Shown here one piece after another: positions 1 through 8,758 of a DNA stretch of 32,282 nt. The stretch covers positions 1-32,282 of the forward strand of contig JAAZAU010000009.1 of assembly GCA_012514175.1 (NCBI GenBank). Direction: 5' to 3'. The stretch comes from Parcubacteria group bacterium. GTDB taxonomy: Bacteria > Patescibacteriota > Minisyncoccia > Phycocordibacterales > WO2-35-19. Within the stretch, counting starts at the first letter, position 1. Each line of letters opens with the position of its first letter. Below the pieces are notes generated by a model. That model made no database searches. It saw nothing but the letters and a program-made list of their open reading frames with translations, and was not told where the DNA came from. The position numbers and the translations under genes were made by a program.

Positions 1-1068
1 AAAAACTCAAAAATTAAAATTCTTGCCACTGGTATTTTTAGAAAACTTACTAAAGAGACAAAAACTGTTTTTATTGATGAGTTTTTTAGACAAACTGGCC
101 TATATTTTAATATCATAGACCAAGACTTAGAAAACTTTTACCTTGAAACAGCTTTGGTTGGAAAATGTCTACTTAATGAACCGGTGTTGTTAGTCAATGT
201 CGGTGGTAGCTCTACAGAATTGGTTGTAATGTATGGTCGTGAAGCAATAGAGAAAAAGAACTTAGAGTTTGGGGTGGGAACAATCAACACTCAATTTCCA
301 AAAATAAACGAGCCCATAGCACAAACTTCATTAAATGAAATAATAAACCACATAAGCAATCATCTTCCAAATTTAATAAACCAAGTTAAACACACATTCT
401 ACACTGGTGGCGAATTAAAATATATGCAACTAGCTGGTTATGCTTTAGAACCCAATAAATTATTTTCTGATGACGATCACCCATCAATTATATCAACAAA
501 TAATTTCTCTAAGCGTAATAACGATATTTTTGAAAAACTGACATTAAACGAACTTGAATCTTTAATGCCAGAAAATCCAAAATGGATGCATGGTGCAAGA
601 GGTTGTTCGGCAATTGCACAAGCTATTTTTCAAAAATATCACATCCAAACCATTATCCCTTCTAACTCTAATCTCATAAACGGTGTAGAAAGGCAAGAAT
701 TCAGATACGTCACAATTAGTGGAAGCTTCAGAAAACACCTTGACTACATACTAAAAATTAAAGAACAAATTGGATCTAAAGGTGTTAAGATTCTCAGTCC
801 AAGATTTACTGAGCCAAAAAATCCTGGGGAAAAATTTGTTGTTTTTGTTGGCAAAGAAGGCCTAACTCCGCTTGAATTGGAGCGACACCACTTAAATTCC
901 ATATCAAAATCAGATGCTTTAATTGTTTGTGATCCTGGTGGGTATGTTGGTGCTTCTTCACTTATAGAAATCGGGTTTGCTAATGCTTTAGGAAAAAGGG
1001 TTATCTTTGTTGAAAAACCTGAAGAATTTATGCTGAATACGCTACCAGCAGAGATTGGGTTGTTATAA
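1..1068 (+). CDS. Ppx/GppA phosphatase-like domain fused to C-terminal nucleoside 2-deoxyribosyltransferase-like domain (5' partial)
   Basis: Frame is open to base 1 (KNSKIKILATGIFRKLTKETKTVF...), so the listed start at 154 (TTG) is probably internal. VLLVNVGGSSTELVVM is a Ppx/GppA-type phosphate-binding motif. The C-terminus ITISGSF-like...SKSDALIVCDPGGYVGASSLIEIGFANALGKRVIFVE resembles the nucleoside deoxyribosyltransferase fold. Confidence 0.7.
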   Translation, partial: KNSKIKILATGIFRKLTKETKTVFIDEFFRQTGLYFNIIDQDLENFYLETALVGKCLLNEPVLLVNVGGSSTELVVMYGREAIEKKNLEFGVGTINTQFPKINEPIAQTSLNEIINHISNHLPNLINQVKHTFYTGGELKYMQLAGYALEPNKLFSDDDHPSIISTNNFSKRNNDIFEKLTLNELESLMPENPKWMHGARGCSAIAQAIFQKYHIQTIIPSNSNLINGVERQEFRYVTISGSFRKHLDYILKIKEQIGSKGVKILSPRFTEPKNPGEKFVVFVGKEGLTPLELERHHLNSISKSDALIVCDPGGYVGASSLIEIGFANALGKRVIFVEKPEEFMLNTLPAEIGLL

Positions 1069-1071
1069 TTG

Positions 1072-1446
1072 CTATAAATAACGACGTGTCAATAAATCCA
1101 ATTGATTCATTAGCATTGCATCTCCATTGAACGTGTTTTGTTGCAGGTGATGTGCGAAAAAAGAATATCGCCACCTATCCGCAATGACAATCTTGTCGGA
1201 CATAAGCGCCTCATGAACTTCATGATATTGAGCTGCGTGCAGCGCCTGGAACAAAAACATAACCGCATTTTGATCGGCCTTGATTCCCGATAAATTCATA
1301 AAATCAGAGATTGCCTTGCGGCGTTCTCTTTCGTATACAGCGCTTACAAAAACATCCTTACCTTTTACATTCTTCAAATAATCAGCAAGAAGCTTTGTCT
1401 GTGTAGTTTTTCCACTGCCTGCGATGCCTTCAAAACAAATAAACAT
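1072..1446 (-). pseudogene. dTMP kinase-like P-loop kinase, C-terminally truncated
   Basis: MFICFEGIAGSGKTTQTKLLADYL (P-loop) and DRWRYS motif, but only about 124 aa. It stops before the LID/C-terminal region usual in dTMP kinases (about 200 aa). Met at 1446 is a better start than 1497. Confidence 0.6.
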
Positions 1447-1453
1447 ATCATGT

Positions 1454-1852
1454 CTAAATTTCCTTAAAAAAGGGTTTATTACTATAAAGCCACTCAATGA
1501 TTCCGTCTTTAAGATTAACGGGAAGGATTTTATAATTTTTCAAATCGTTTTTGGCAACAGAGATGAATTCAATATGATCCTCTTTCGTTTTTGGTTCAAT
1601 ATCATCCGGAACACTGACCGCAAGGATGATATTCATCTCGTGTTGAAAGACGCCTTCCTCCAGTGGAAAAATATTTTCACAAGCACCGACAAAAGAAATT
1701 ATATTATAATCGCCTTCACCAATTTCTTCACGTAGTTCGCGTAGTAGTGCAACTTTTGCTGATTCGCCGTCTTCAATATGGCCTCCTGGCAGAAAAAACC
1801 ACTTTGCATCTTTGACGCGACATAAGATTACATTGTTTCCATAGAGAAGCAA
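1454..1852 (-). CDS. Nudix hydrolase (possible 5' frameshift)
   Basis: Nudix box: GGHIEDGESAKVALLRELREEIGE. Homology-like sequence IQFQGPKSHIHLIARG continues upstream of 1852 in the same frame up to a TAA at 1910-1912 with no ATG. Confidence 0.75.
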   Translation of the reverse strand: MLLYGNNVILCRVKDAKWFFLPGGHIEDGESAKVALLRELREEIGEGDYNIISFVGACENIFPLEEGVFQHEMNIILAVSVPDDIEPKTKEDHIEFISVAKNDLKNYKILPVNLKDGIIEWLYSNKPFFKEI

Positions 1853-1980
1853 TCCACGAGCAATGAGGTGTATATGTGATTTTGGTCCTTGAAATTGTAT
1901 ATTGACATTTTAGCACATTTCTTTGACTTTTCATAACACCGACATCATAGAGCTTTCGTAAAAAAATAAATTTCATGCGA

Positions 1981-2192
1981 GCGGGCAAAAATTGGGGGAG
2001 TTTGAGGGGGAAAATTTTTGCCCGCGAGCGTTGGTAGCCCCGCCCGCCCGAACACTTGAAGGGTGGAACCGAGCAGAAATTTCCCTTTCCTTTTTTGAAT
2101 TTTTTTCAGGGGCGCGCGCAAAAGAAAAATTGTAAGGGAAATTTCTGCGAGGTTGCCGCCGGAGCGTCAGCGGAGGCGGGCGGCGGGGCGGG
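1981..2192. repeat. GC-rich nested palindromic intergenic element (REP/MITE-like or structured RNA candidate)
   Basis: Perfect inverted repeats gcgggcaaaaatt (1981-1993)/aatttttgcccgc (2013-2025) and gcagaaatttccctt (2073-2087)/aagggaaatttctgc (2134-2148), plus outer GC arms ccccgcccgcc (2038-2048)/ggcgggcggcgggg (2175-2188). Confidence 0.6.
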
Positions 2193-2270
2193 ATGATTGG
2201 TTTCGGTCAGAGATTATTGCTAAAATAGGTTCGAGCTTGGTTGTATAAATATACCAAAACATAAAATTCA

Positions 2271-2302
2271 ATCAAAAAATCCCCAAACAGGGATTTTTTG
2301 AT
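2271..2302 (-). terminator. Intrinsic terminator (bidirectional) downstream of HU gene
   Basis: atcaaaaaatccc-caaaca-gggattttttgat perfect 13-bp stem with A/T flanks. Confidence 0.75.
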
Positions 2303-2342
2303 AAGTGGAAAATTTTCAACTTAAAATAAAATATTAAATATT

Positions 2343-2615
2343 TTATTTTACTGCATCTTTCAAAGCTTTAGCGGCTCTGAATTTAGGAACTCTCATAGCT
2401 GGAACATCTACTGTGGCTCCAGTGCGAGGGTTTCTAGCTGTTCTAGCAGCTCTTTGCTTAGTTGAGAAAATACCCAATCCGGCAATAGAGACTTCTCCGC
2501 CTTTTTTAAGAGTATTTACAATGTCGTTAATTATAGTTTCGATGACTTCTTCGGCTTGAACCTTAGTGCCACCGATTTTTTCATGAACTGAATTTACCAA
2601 ATCTGCTTTATTCAT
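2343..2615 (-). CDS. hup: HU family DNA-binding protein
   Basis: MNKADLVNSVHEKIGGTKVQAEEVIETIINDIVNTLKKGGEVSIAGLGIFSTKQRAARTARNPRTG. Start refined to ATG at 2615. Confidence 0.92.
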   Translation of the reverse strand: MNKADLVNSVHEKIGGTKVQAEEVIETIINDIVNTLKKGGEVSIAGLGIFSTKQRAARTARNPRTGATVDVPAMRVPKFRAAKALKDAVK

Positions 2616-2761
2616 ATTTTTTAAAATTAAAAAATTTATAATTTCTCGACCTCCACACTTGCCCAACCTTACTTTGGCTGAGCTTTTCCTCCAACTATAA
2701 GTATATATTTATTAGGTTTTTTAGCAATATCTTGACTAAAAGGTTGTGGATATGTAAAAAA

Positions 2762-3106
2762 TTAGGAAACTTTAGCCACAATTCTTGAAAAAGTTTCTGG
2801 TTTTGAGGTAGCAATCTCAGAAAGCATTTTGCGATTTAAATCAATGTTATTTTTTTTAAGAGAATCTATAAATTTACTATAAGAAAGACCTTTATCGCGC
2901 AAAACCGCATTTATCCTTACATTCCAAAGCCTTCTAGCATCACCTTTTTTGTCTCTACGATGAGCAAAAGCATAAGCGCCGGCGTGAGCGATAGCTTCGT
3001 AAGCCATTCTCTCTTTTTTAGATCGTCCAAAACGATAGCCTTTAACTTGCTTTAATACATTCCTTCTTGTTTTTAGAGCGTTTACTCCCTTTTTTACTCT
3101 TGCCAT
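2762..3106 (-). CDS. rplT: 50S ribosomal protein L20
   Basis: MARVKKGVNALKTRRNVLKQVKGYRFGRSK...; adjacent to rpmI and infC. Confidence 0.95.
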   Translation of the reverse strand: MARVKKGVNALKTRRNVLKQVKGYRFGRSKKERMAYEAIAHAGAYAFAHRRDKKGDARRLWNVRINAVLRDKGLSYSKFIDSLKKNNIDLNRKMLSEIATSKPETFSRIVAKVS

Positions 3107-3120
3107 ATTTTTTATCTAAA

Positions 3121-3306
3121 CTAAGCGTTATTAAGAAATCTGCCCCGATTTTTGTTTGTCATTTGAAACGGAACAGCGCGACGCTTTTTGAGCGTAGTTT
3201 TACTATTATTTTTAGCATTAAAGTGATTTTGACCAATTTTTCTAGTGATCAGCTTGCCATTCTTAGTCACTTTGACGCGTTTTAAAAATGATTTATTTGT
3301 TTTCAT
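3121..3306 (-). CDS. rpmI: 50S ribosomal protein L35
   Basis: MKTNKSFLKRVKVTKNGKLITRKIGQNHFNAKNNSKTTLKKR; start refined to 3306; between infC and rplT. Confidence 0.88.
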   Translation of the reverse strand: MKTNKSFLKRVKVTKNGKLITRKIGQNHFNAKNNSKTTLKKRRAVPFQMTNKNRGRFLNNA

Positions 3307-3313
3307 GTCCTGT

Positions 3314-3826
3314 CTATTTTGCACGTTCTATCACAGATGTCAACCCCTTAGGGCCTTTCTTGGGAGCTTCAGCGATTTTAAAGTCTTCTGTTATCAACTT
3401 AAAAACCCTATCCAATCTTTCTTTCAAAAAGGCTTCGTCCATATATTTAGCCCTTCCTGGTAAAAATAAATCTATTCTTACTCGGTGTCCTTCTTTGAGC
3501 CATTCCGAAGCTTTTTTAGCTTTTAAGTTTAAATCGTGTTCTCCAGTGCCCAATTTTATCTGTAAGCTTTTAACTTCAACTGTGCGAGCTTTAGATTTTA
3601 TAGCTTTTTGTTTCTTGCTTTCGGTGTAAAGAAACTTGCCGTAATCTATAATTTTAGCAATTGGTGGATTAGCTTTTGGAGATATTTCCACCAAATCAAG
3701 ACCAAACTCAACCGCTTTCAAGATAGCTTCTTTGGTCGCTACAACTCCCAGATTTTCACCTTCAGGACCAATTAAGCGAACATTCTCGGCTTTTATTGAA
3801 TTGTTGGTTCGGTATTTGATAGACAA
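3314..3826 (-). CDS. infC: Translation initiation factor IF-3
   Basis: YRTNNSIKAENVRLIGPEGENLGVV...KANPPIAKIIDYGKFLYTESKKQK; non-ATG start (TTG 3826, in-frame TAA two codons upstream). Confidence 0.95.
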   Translation of the reverse strand: MSIKYRTNNSIKAENVRLIGPEGENLGVVATKEAILKAVEFGLDLVEISPKANPPIAKIIDYGKFLYTESKKQKAIKSKARTVEVKSLQIKLGTGEHDLNLKAKKASEWLKEGHRVRIDLFLPGRAKYMDEAFLKERLDRVFKLITEDFKIAEAPKKGPKGLTSVIERAK

Positions 3827-3887
3827 AAATTATAAAGCTAACTTCTAACTTAAGCAAGTATACCATACGCGCTTTAAATATCCAGTT

Positions 3888-4850
3888 TTAGAAAGGATTT
3901 TTAGCGCCACGAATTTCAAAGTGAAGGTGTGGACCAGTAGACTTACCAGTGCTACCAATTGCTCCAATAACATCGCCCTGTTTTACTGTGTCTCCCACCG
4001 AAACATTGTTTTCACTATTGTGAGAATAAAGAGTTTGAGTGCCATTTGGATGACGAATAACTATATAATTGCCATAACCTCCATTCCAACCTCCAGATTT
4101 ACTAATAATAACTTCGCCATCAGCGGCTGCAAATATCGGAGTGCCTATAGGAGCGGCCAAGTCCACAGCGTTGTATCCGTGAATACCCTGAGTTCTTTTA
4201 CCGCCAGCGATAGGTCGCATATAGTAACCACTATATTCTTTCAAACCAGAACCTGAAGAATTAGTATAAGTGCCAGAACTGGTTTTAATCACCGCCTCTC
4301 CGTCAGGAATAATTATAACTTCGCCAGCAACTAGAGCTTCTCCTTCTTTTAGGTTGTTGTAAGCGATAATTTCATCTATATCACCTTTGTATTTTTTCGC
4401 CAAAGAAGACAGAGTATCACCTTTAACAATTGTGTGTTTGACGCCAGAAATCGGCAAAATAATGAGTGTTTGCCCCGTTTTAAGAGTGTTTGAAGACAAA
4501 TCGTTACTCCATTTTATGGTATTGATGTTGACATCAAACATTTCAGCAATCTGAGACAAAGTGTCTCCTTCGCGCACCACATAAATACTAATTTGATCGC
4601 TAGTTGGTTTTGCCACAGAATTTTTAGCTTCACCTAAAGGACTGACCTCGGAAACTAGTGCGTCTTTTTCTATTGTGAGTTGGTCAAGAGTTTGATTGCC
4701 AACTGGGGGAATGATAGTAGCTGAGAGCAGTGCCATATTTTGAACACTTTTCACCACAGACAGGTTTTCTTTGCTAGAACCTCTAAAAATGCTGTTCAAA
4801 AAATTCCCCATTGGACCAGCAGAAACAGAAATTGGCAATAGCAAGAACAA
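3888..4850 (-). CDS. Secreted M23 family metallopeptidase with two LysM domains
   Basis: LysM motifs IYVVREGDTLSQIAEMFDVNINTIKWSND and HTIVKGDTLSSLAKKYKGDIDEIIAYN. M23 motifs GIHGYNAVDLAAPIGTPIFAAADGEV and GPHLHFEIRG. The signal-peptide-like segment extends upstream in frame (KIKKNIILIKKISFKKVLAVFLFLLLPISVSA) without an ATG. Confidence 0.9.
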   Translation of the reverse strand: MFLLLPISVSAGPMGNFLNSIFRGSSKENLSVVKSVQNMALLSATIIPPVGNQTLDQLTIEKDALVSEVSPLGEAKNSVAKPTSDQISIYVVREGDTLSQIAEMFDVNINTIKWSNDLSSNTLKTGQTLIILPISGVKHTIVKGDTLSSLAKKYKGDIDEIIAYNNLKEGEALVAGEVIIIPDGEAVIKTSSGTYTNSSGSGLKEYSGYYMRPIAGGKRTQGIHGYNAVDLAAPIGTPIFAAADGEVIISKSGGWNGGYGNYIVIRHPNGTQTLYSHNSENNVSVGDTVKQGDVIGAIGSTGKSTGPHLHFEIRGAKNPF

Positions 4851-5137
4851 AAAAACAGCCAGAACCTTTTTAAAAGATATCTTCTTGATTAAAATTATGT
4901 TTTTCTTAATTTTCCTTACAAAACAAGGACATTTGGGGACAGGGTCATTATGAGAATTTAAAATAAGCCTAAGGTTAATGATAATTCCGGATTTTCTGTA
5001 AAAAATGGCTTTGTTAAGCCATATTTCTGATACACGGCAATCTTAAAACTGCACCCAAAATTATATCAAAAACTCTCTCTTTTTCTACTTTACATGTGGA
5101 TTAAAAATTTTATAAATTTTTTTGGTAAGATATACAA

Positions 5138-7108
5138 GTGAAAGAAAAAAATATTTTTTACGAACTTAACGAGGCCCAAAGACGAGCAGTAGAGACGACT
5201 GAAGGACCTTTGCTGGTGCTTGCTGGAGCGGGAGCAGGGAAAACCAAAACCATCACTTACCGCATCTTAAATCTGATTCAAAAAGGTGTCGCGCCAGAAA
5301 ATATTTTAGCAGTAACATTCACCAACAAGGCAGCCAAAGAAATGCAGGAGCGAATTTTTAGTCTCTTAGACCAAACCCCTGAGATGAACAGACCAATTTC
5401 TCAGACTGGCAAACCTTTTGTTGCCACCTTTCACGGACTTGGCGCTTTTATCATCAAAGAAAACACTACCGAAGCCGGACTTAAAAAACACTTCAGTATT
5501 TACAACAGGGAAGATTCCAAAAGAGCCATAAAGGAAGCCCTGAAACAAAATGGTTTCAGCCCTAAAGAATTTGAGCCTGGAAGAATACTCTCCATTGTTT
5601 CACGTGAAAAGGGTAATTTTGTCACCGCTGAAGAATATGCGATTGATGCGTCTCAAGAATATTTCGGTAGCATCGTCTCTAAAGTTTGGGAAGATTATGA
5701 ATTGATTTTAAAAAAAGAAAACGCTTTAGATTTTGATGATTTGATTTTGGTAGCTGGCAAACTTTTACAAAAACCACAAATAAGAAAAAGGTATGAAGAA
5801 AAATGGAACTACGTGCTCATAGACGAATATCAAGACACTAACAGAGTTCAATATGAAATAACGGCCGCCATTGTTGGTAAAAATCAAAACATTTGCGCAG
5901 TTGGAGACATAGACCAAAATATTTACAGTTGGCGTGGTGCTAGCATTAGAAACATTTTACATTTTGAAAAAGATTACAAAAATGCTCAATTGGTGGTTTT
6001 GGAAGAAAATTATCGCTCCACCCAAACCATTTTGGCTGTTGCCAACAAAATCATAGAAAAAAATAAATTCCGAAAAGAAAAAATATTGGTGACCAAAAAC
6101 GATATCGGTGAAAAAGTTGGTCTTTTTGAGGCTCTTTCTGAAAATCACGAGGCCCAATTTGTAGTTGAAAAAGTTAAAGAACTCCAAAAAGCTGGTGTTA
6201 AACTTTCTGAAATAGCGGTGCTTTACCGAGCCAATTTTCAGTCTAGAGTTTTGGAAGAAGAATTTTTGGCTAAAGATGTGCCTTATCAGGTGCTTGGTAC
6301 CAGATTTTTTGAGAGAAAAGAAATAAAAGACGTTTTAGCTTTCCTGAGATTTGCTTTCAACCCAGAAAGTATTTCCGACCTAAAACGGATCATAAACGTG
6401 CCCCCACGAGGCATTGGTCAAACCACCCTTCTAAAAATGGTTGAAGGTAAAGAAGAAACTTTGCCAACTAAAACAAAGGTTAAGGTGGCTAATTTCAGGG
6501 AGATGCTCAGAAAAATTAAAAATTTTGCTCTTCAAAACCCTCCTTCCAAAACTGTTTTGTTTATCGCGGAAGAAGCAGGACTAAACGAAAACTTAGAAAA
6601 AAGCGATGAAGGTCAAGAAAGAATAGAAAACATAAAGGAACTCAGTGCGTTAGCTTCGCGTTATGACGAAATGTTTACCTTTGAAGACAATATAAAAAGT
6701 TGGGAAGAGGGAATTGAGAAACTTTTAGAAGACACCTCGCTAGTATCAGATCAAGACAGCAACAAAGAAGAGCAAGACGGAGTGCGACTAATGACAGTGC
6801 ACGCTAGCAAAGGTCTTGAATTTTCTTATGTTTTCATTACTGGACTGGAAGAGGGCTTGTTTCCACACGAAAAAGACGGGGGCACAAGCGAAGAGGATGC
6901 TGAAGAAGAAAGGCGACTATTTTATGTAGCAGTCACTCGCGCCAAAAAAAAGCTTTTCCTGTCTTATGCTCAAACGCGCTCTATTTTTGGAAACCGCACC
7001 GTTAATATCCCTTCAGAATTTATCTTGGAAATTCCCGATGAATATTTAGAAGGTGAATTTTTAGATTACACCCCCAAACGCAAACCTTTGTTACATATTG
7101 AATTCTAA
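5138..7108 (+). CDS. pcrA: UvrD/PcrA family ATP-dependent DNA helicase
   Basis: LNEAQRRAVETTEGPLLVLAGAGAGKTKTITYRI, VLIDEYQDTNRVQYE, VGDIDQNIYSWRGA, LMTVHASKGLEFSYVFITGLEEGLFPH; GTG start. Confidence 0.93.
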   Translation: MKEKNIFYELNEAQRRAVETTEGPLLVLAGAGAGKTKTITYRILNLIQKGVAPENILAVTFTNKAAKEMQERIFSLLDQTPEMNRPISQTGKPFVATFHGLGAFIIKENTTEAGLKKHFSIYNREDSKRAIKEALKQNGFSPKEFEPGRILSIVSREKGNFVTAEEYAIDASQEYFGSIVSKVWEDYELILKKENALDFDDLILVAGKLLQKPQIRKRYEEKWNYVLIDEYQDTNRVQYEITAAIVGKNQNICAVGDIDQNIYSWRGASIRNILHFEKDYKNAQLVVLEENYRSTQTILAVANKIIEKNKFRKEKILVTKNDIGEKVGLFEALSENHEAQFVVEKVKELQKAGVKLSEIAVLYRANFQSRVLEEEFLAKDVPYQVLGTRFFERKEIKDVLAFLRFAFNPESISDLKRIINVPPRGIGQTTLLKMVEGKEETLPTKTKVKVANFREMLRKIKNFALQNPPSKTVLFIAEEAGLNENLEKSDEGQERIENIKELSALASRYDEMFTFEDNIKSWEEGIEKLLEDTSLVSDQDSNKEEQDGVRLMTVHASKGLEFSYVFITGLEEGLFPHEKDGGTSEEDAEEERRLFYVAVTRAKKKLFLSYAQTRSIFGNRTVNIPSEFILEIPDEYLEGEFLDYTPKRKPLLHIEF

Positions 7109-8725
7109 ATTAAACAAAAGAAGCAAAACGCTGACTAAAACAAACAAGAAATAGGTTACGAAGAGAGGTTTCTCTGTATAAGGTTTTTTGTTTACATAAT
7201 AATATGAAAAAATTGAAGCGGGGACAGCCGACAAATACAACATATTCAAACCAGAAAAAAGTGGCACTAAAATAAAGGAAAAACCAGTAAACAAACCAAC
7301 CACTCTGGGCCCCCACACATCACCCAACAAAACCGGCACTGTATTTATACCAAAAGCCTTATCTCCTTTTATATCTTTTATGTCACGAGCGTGGGACAAA
7401 AAAGTAATAATAACCACCACCGCCACAAATAGTTTAATTGGGAAAGCTGAGACTATTTTTAATGGAGAAACCAAAAAGAAACCCGCTAAAGCCGTTGTTG
7501 AGTAGCACAAACCGATTATAAACGAAGAGAAAAGAGGAATTATTTTAAATCGTGTTGGTGGGACGCTATAAACATAATAAAGACTTATAAAAGTTATGAC
7601 GAAAAAGAAAGCGGTATAACCTGATAAAAAAGCAGCAATTAAAGAAGCAACCAAAAAAATGATGCTCGCTTGTTTCATTTCTTCTCTACTTAAAACCCCA
7701 GAAACCAAAGGGCGTTCTTGGTTAGATATTTTATCAATACCCTCATCTACTAAATCATTGGTGCATATAGAAAACATTCCCGCAAAATAAAAAGCCAAAC
7801 AAAGAGTAAGAACAGACAACCAATCTGTCCAATTAAGCTCTAATGGGTAAAATTTAAAATAAGCAAAAATTATGCCTATAAATATGGTTAAAATGTAATG
7901 AGCTGCTCTTTCTTTGCGAGAATTACGAAACACAGCAATAAATTTTGGTTTAAAGTTTAAGTAAAACCATAAAGCCACAAGTATACTTGAAATCAGAAAC
8001 AAAACTTTGCCCATAACAAAATTAAAACCTATTTCGTAGACCCTATAAGCAGAGCCATAATCTAAAGAACCGTGAAGATTGTTTGCCAAAGTGAGAGATT
8101 CAGACATAGCTTGCCCAAAAAACACAACCGGCTCTACCACAAACAAACTTTTTACTTGAGCCAAAAAAGAAATAAATGAAGGTAAAGAAGCAAAAACAAA
8201 AACCATAGCATAAACAACTATTGGAGCTAAAATGGCTCTTATAAAACTTTTTTGAACCAAATAAACAAAAACCCCCAAACAAAGTAAAACGATTAATATT
8301 TCAATTCTTAACCCTATAGTTACTCCTGACGAACCGAAATTTAAAAAAGAACTGAAAATTTCCTCCGGCATATCAAAAAAATAAGTTGTCTTGAAACCTT
8401 TACCGCCACTAACTATTAAATCTACTATTGGAGGAATAAAAATGGCTGGCAAAGTTATAGCTGTAAATTGGGGGATAATGTTTTTCCAATTCGGAATAAA
8501 AACCTTTAAAATTAACATTAAAGCAAACAGACCACCTATAAAAAACAAGTAGTAGTGAATCAGCGTGGAAGCGTCAGAAGCAAAAAAACCGCTAGCATTA
8601 AAACTAGAAAAAGATTCCAAAAAAAACCTTACCATTAAAACCCCAGAAACACCCAGGAGCCAACTTGTGGGAGTAATGGGTATAGTTTCTAAATAAGTTT
8701 TAATATTATTTAATATGCGTTGCAT
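7091..8725 (-). CDS. UbiA-family prenyltransferase-like polytopic membrane protein with long N-terminal membrane extension
   Basis: NDLVDEGIDKISNQERPLVSG matches the UbiA NDxxDxxxD motif; second Asp-rich motif HARDIKDIKGDKAFG. About 270 aa of additional hydrophobic N-terminal sequence. Start refined to MQRIL at 8725. Confidence 0.78.
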   Translation of the reverse strand: MQRILNNIKTYLETIPITPTSWLLGVSGVLMVRFFLESFSSFNASGFFASDASTLIHYYLFFIGGLFALMLILKVFIPNWKNIIPQFTAITLPAIFIPPIVDLIVSGGKGFKTTYFFDMPEEIFSSFLNFGSSGVTIGLRIEILIVLLCLGVFVYLVQKSFIRAILAPIVVYAMVFVFASLPSFISFLAQVKSLFVVEPVVFFGQAMSESLTLANNLHGSLDYGSAYRVYEIGFNFVMGKVLFLISSILVALWFYLNFKPKFIAVFRNSRKERAAHYILTIFIGIIFAYFKFYPLELNWTDWLSVLTLCLAFYFAGMFSICTNDLVDEGIDKISNQERPLVSGVLSREEMKQASIIFLVASLIAAFLSGYTAFFFVITFISLYYVYSVPPTRFKIIPLFSSFIIGLCYSTTALAGFFLVSPLKIVSAFPIKLFVAVVVIITFLSHARDIKDIKGDKAFGINTVPVLLGDVWGPRVVGLFTGFSFILVPLFSGLNMLYLSAVPASIFSYYYVNKKPYTEKPLFVTYFLFVLVSVLLLLFNLEFNM

Positions 8726-8758
8726 TTTAATAAAAAATATTATTTTATTAATGATAAC

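Noticed and set aside
1773-1988. 71-aa minus-strand ORF
   Set aside because: Out of frame with the Nudix gene and overlapping its 5' end. No family resemblance; useful only as a hint of a possible frameshift.
2229-2242. ggttcgagcttggt resembles a tRNA T-loop
   Set aside because: No acceptor, D or anticodon arms can be formed around it.
3245-3629. Plus-strand ORFs opposite infC/rpmI
   Set aside because: Antisense to well-supported ribosomal and infC genes; no coding character.
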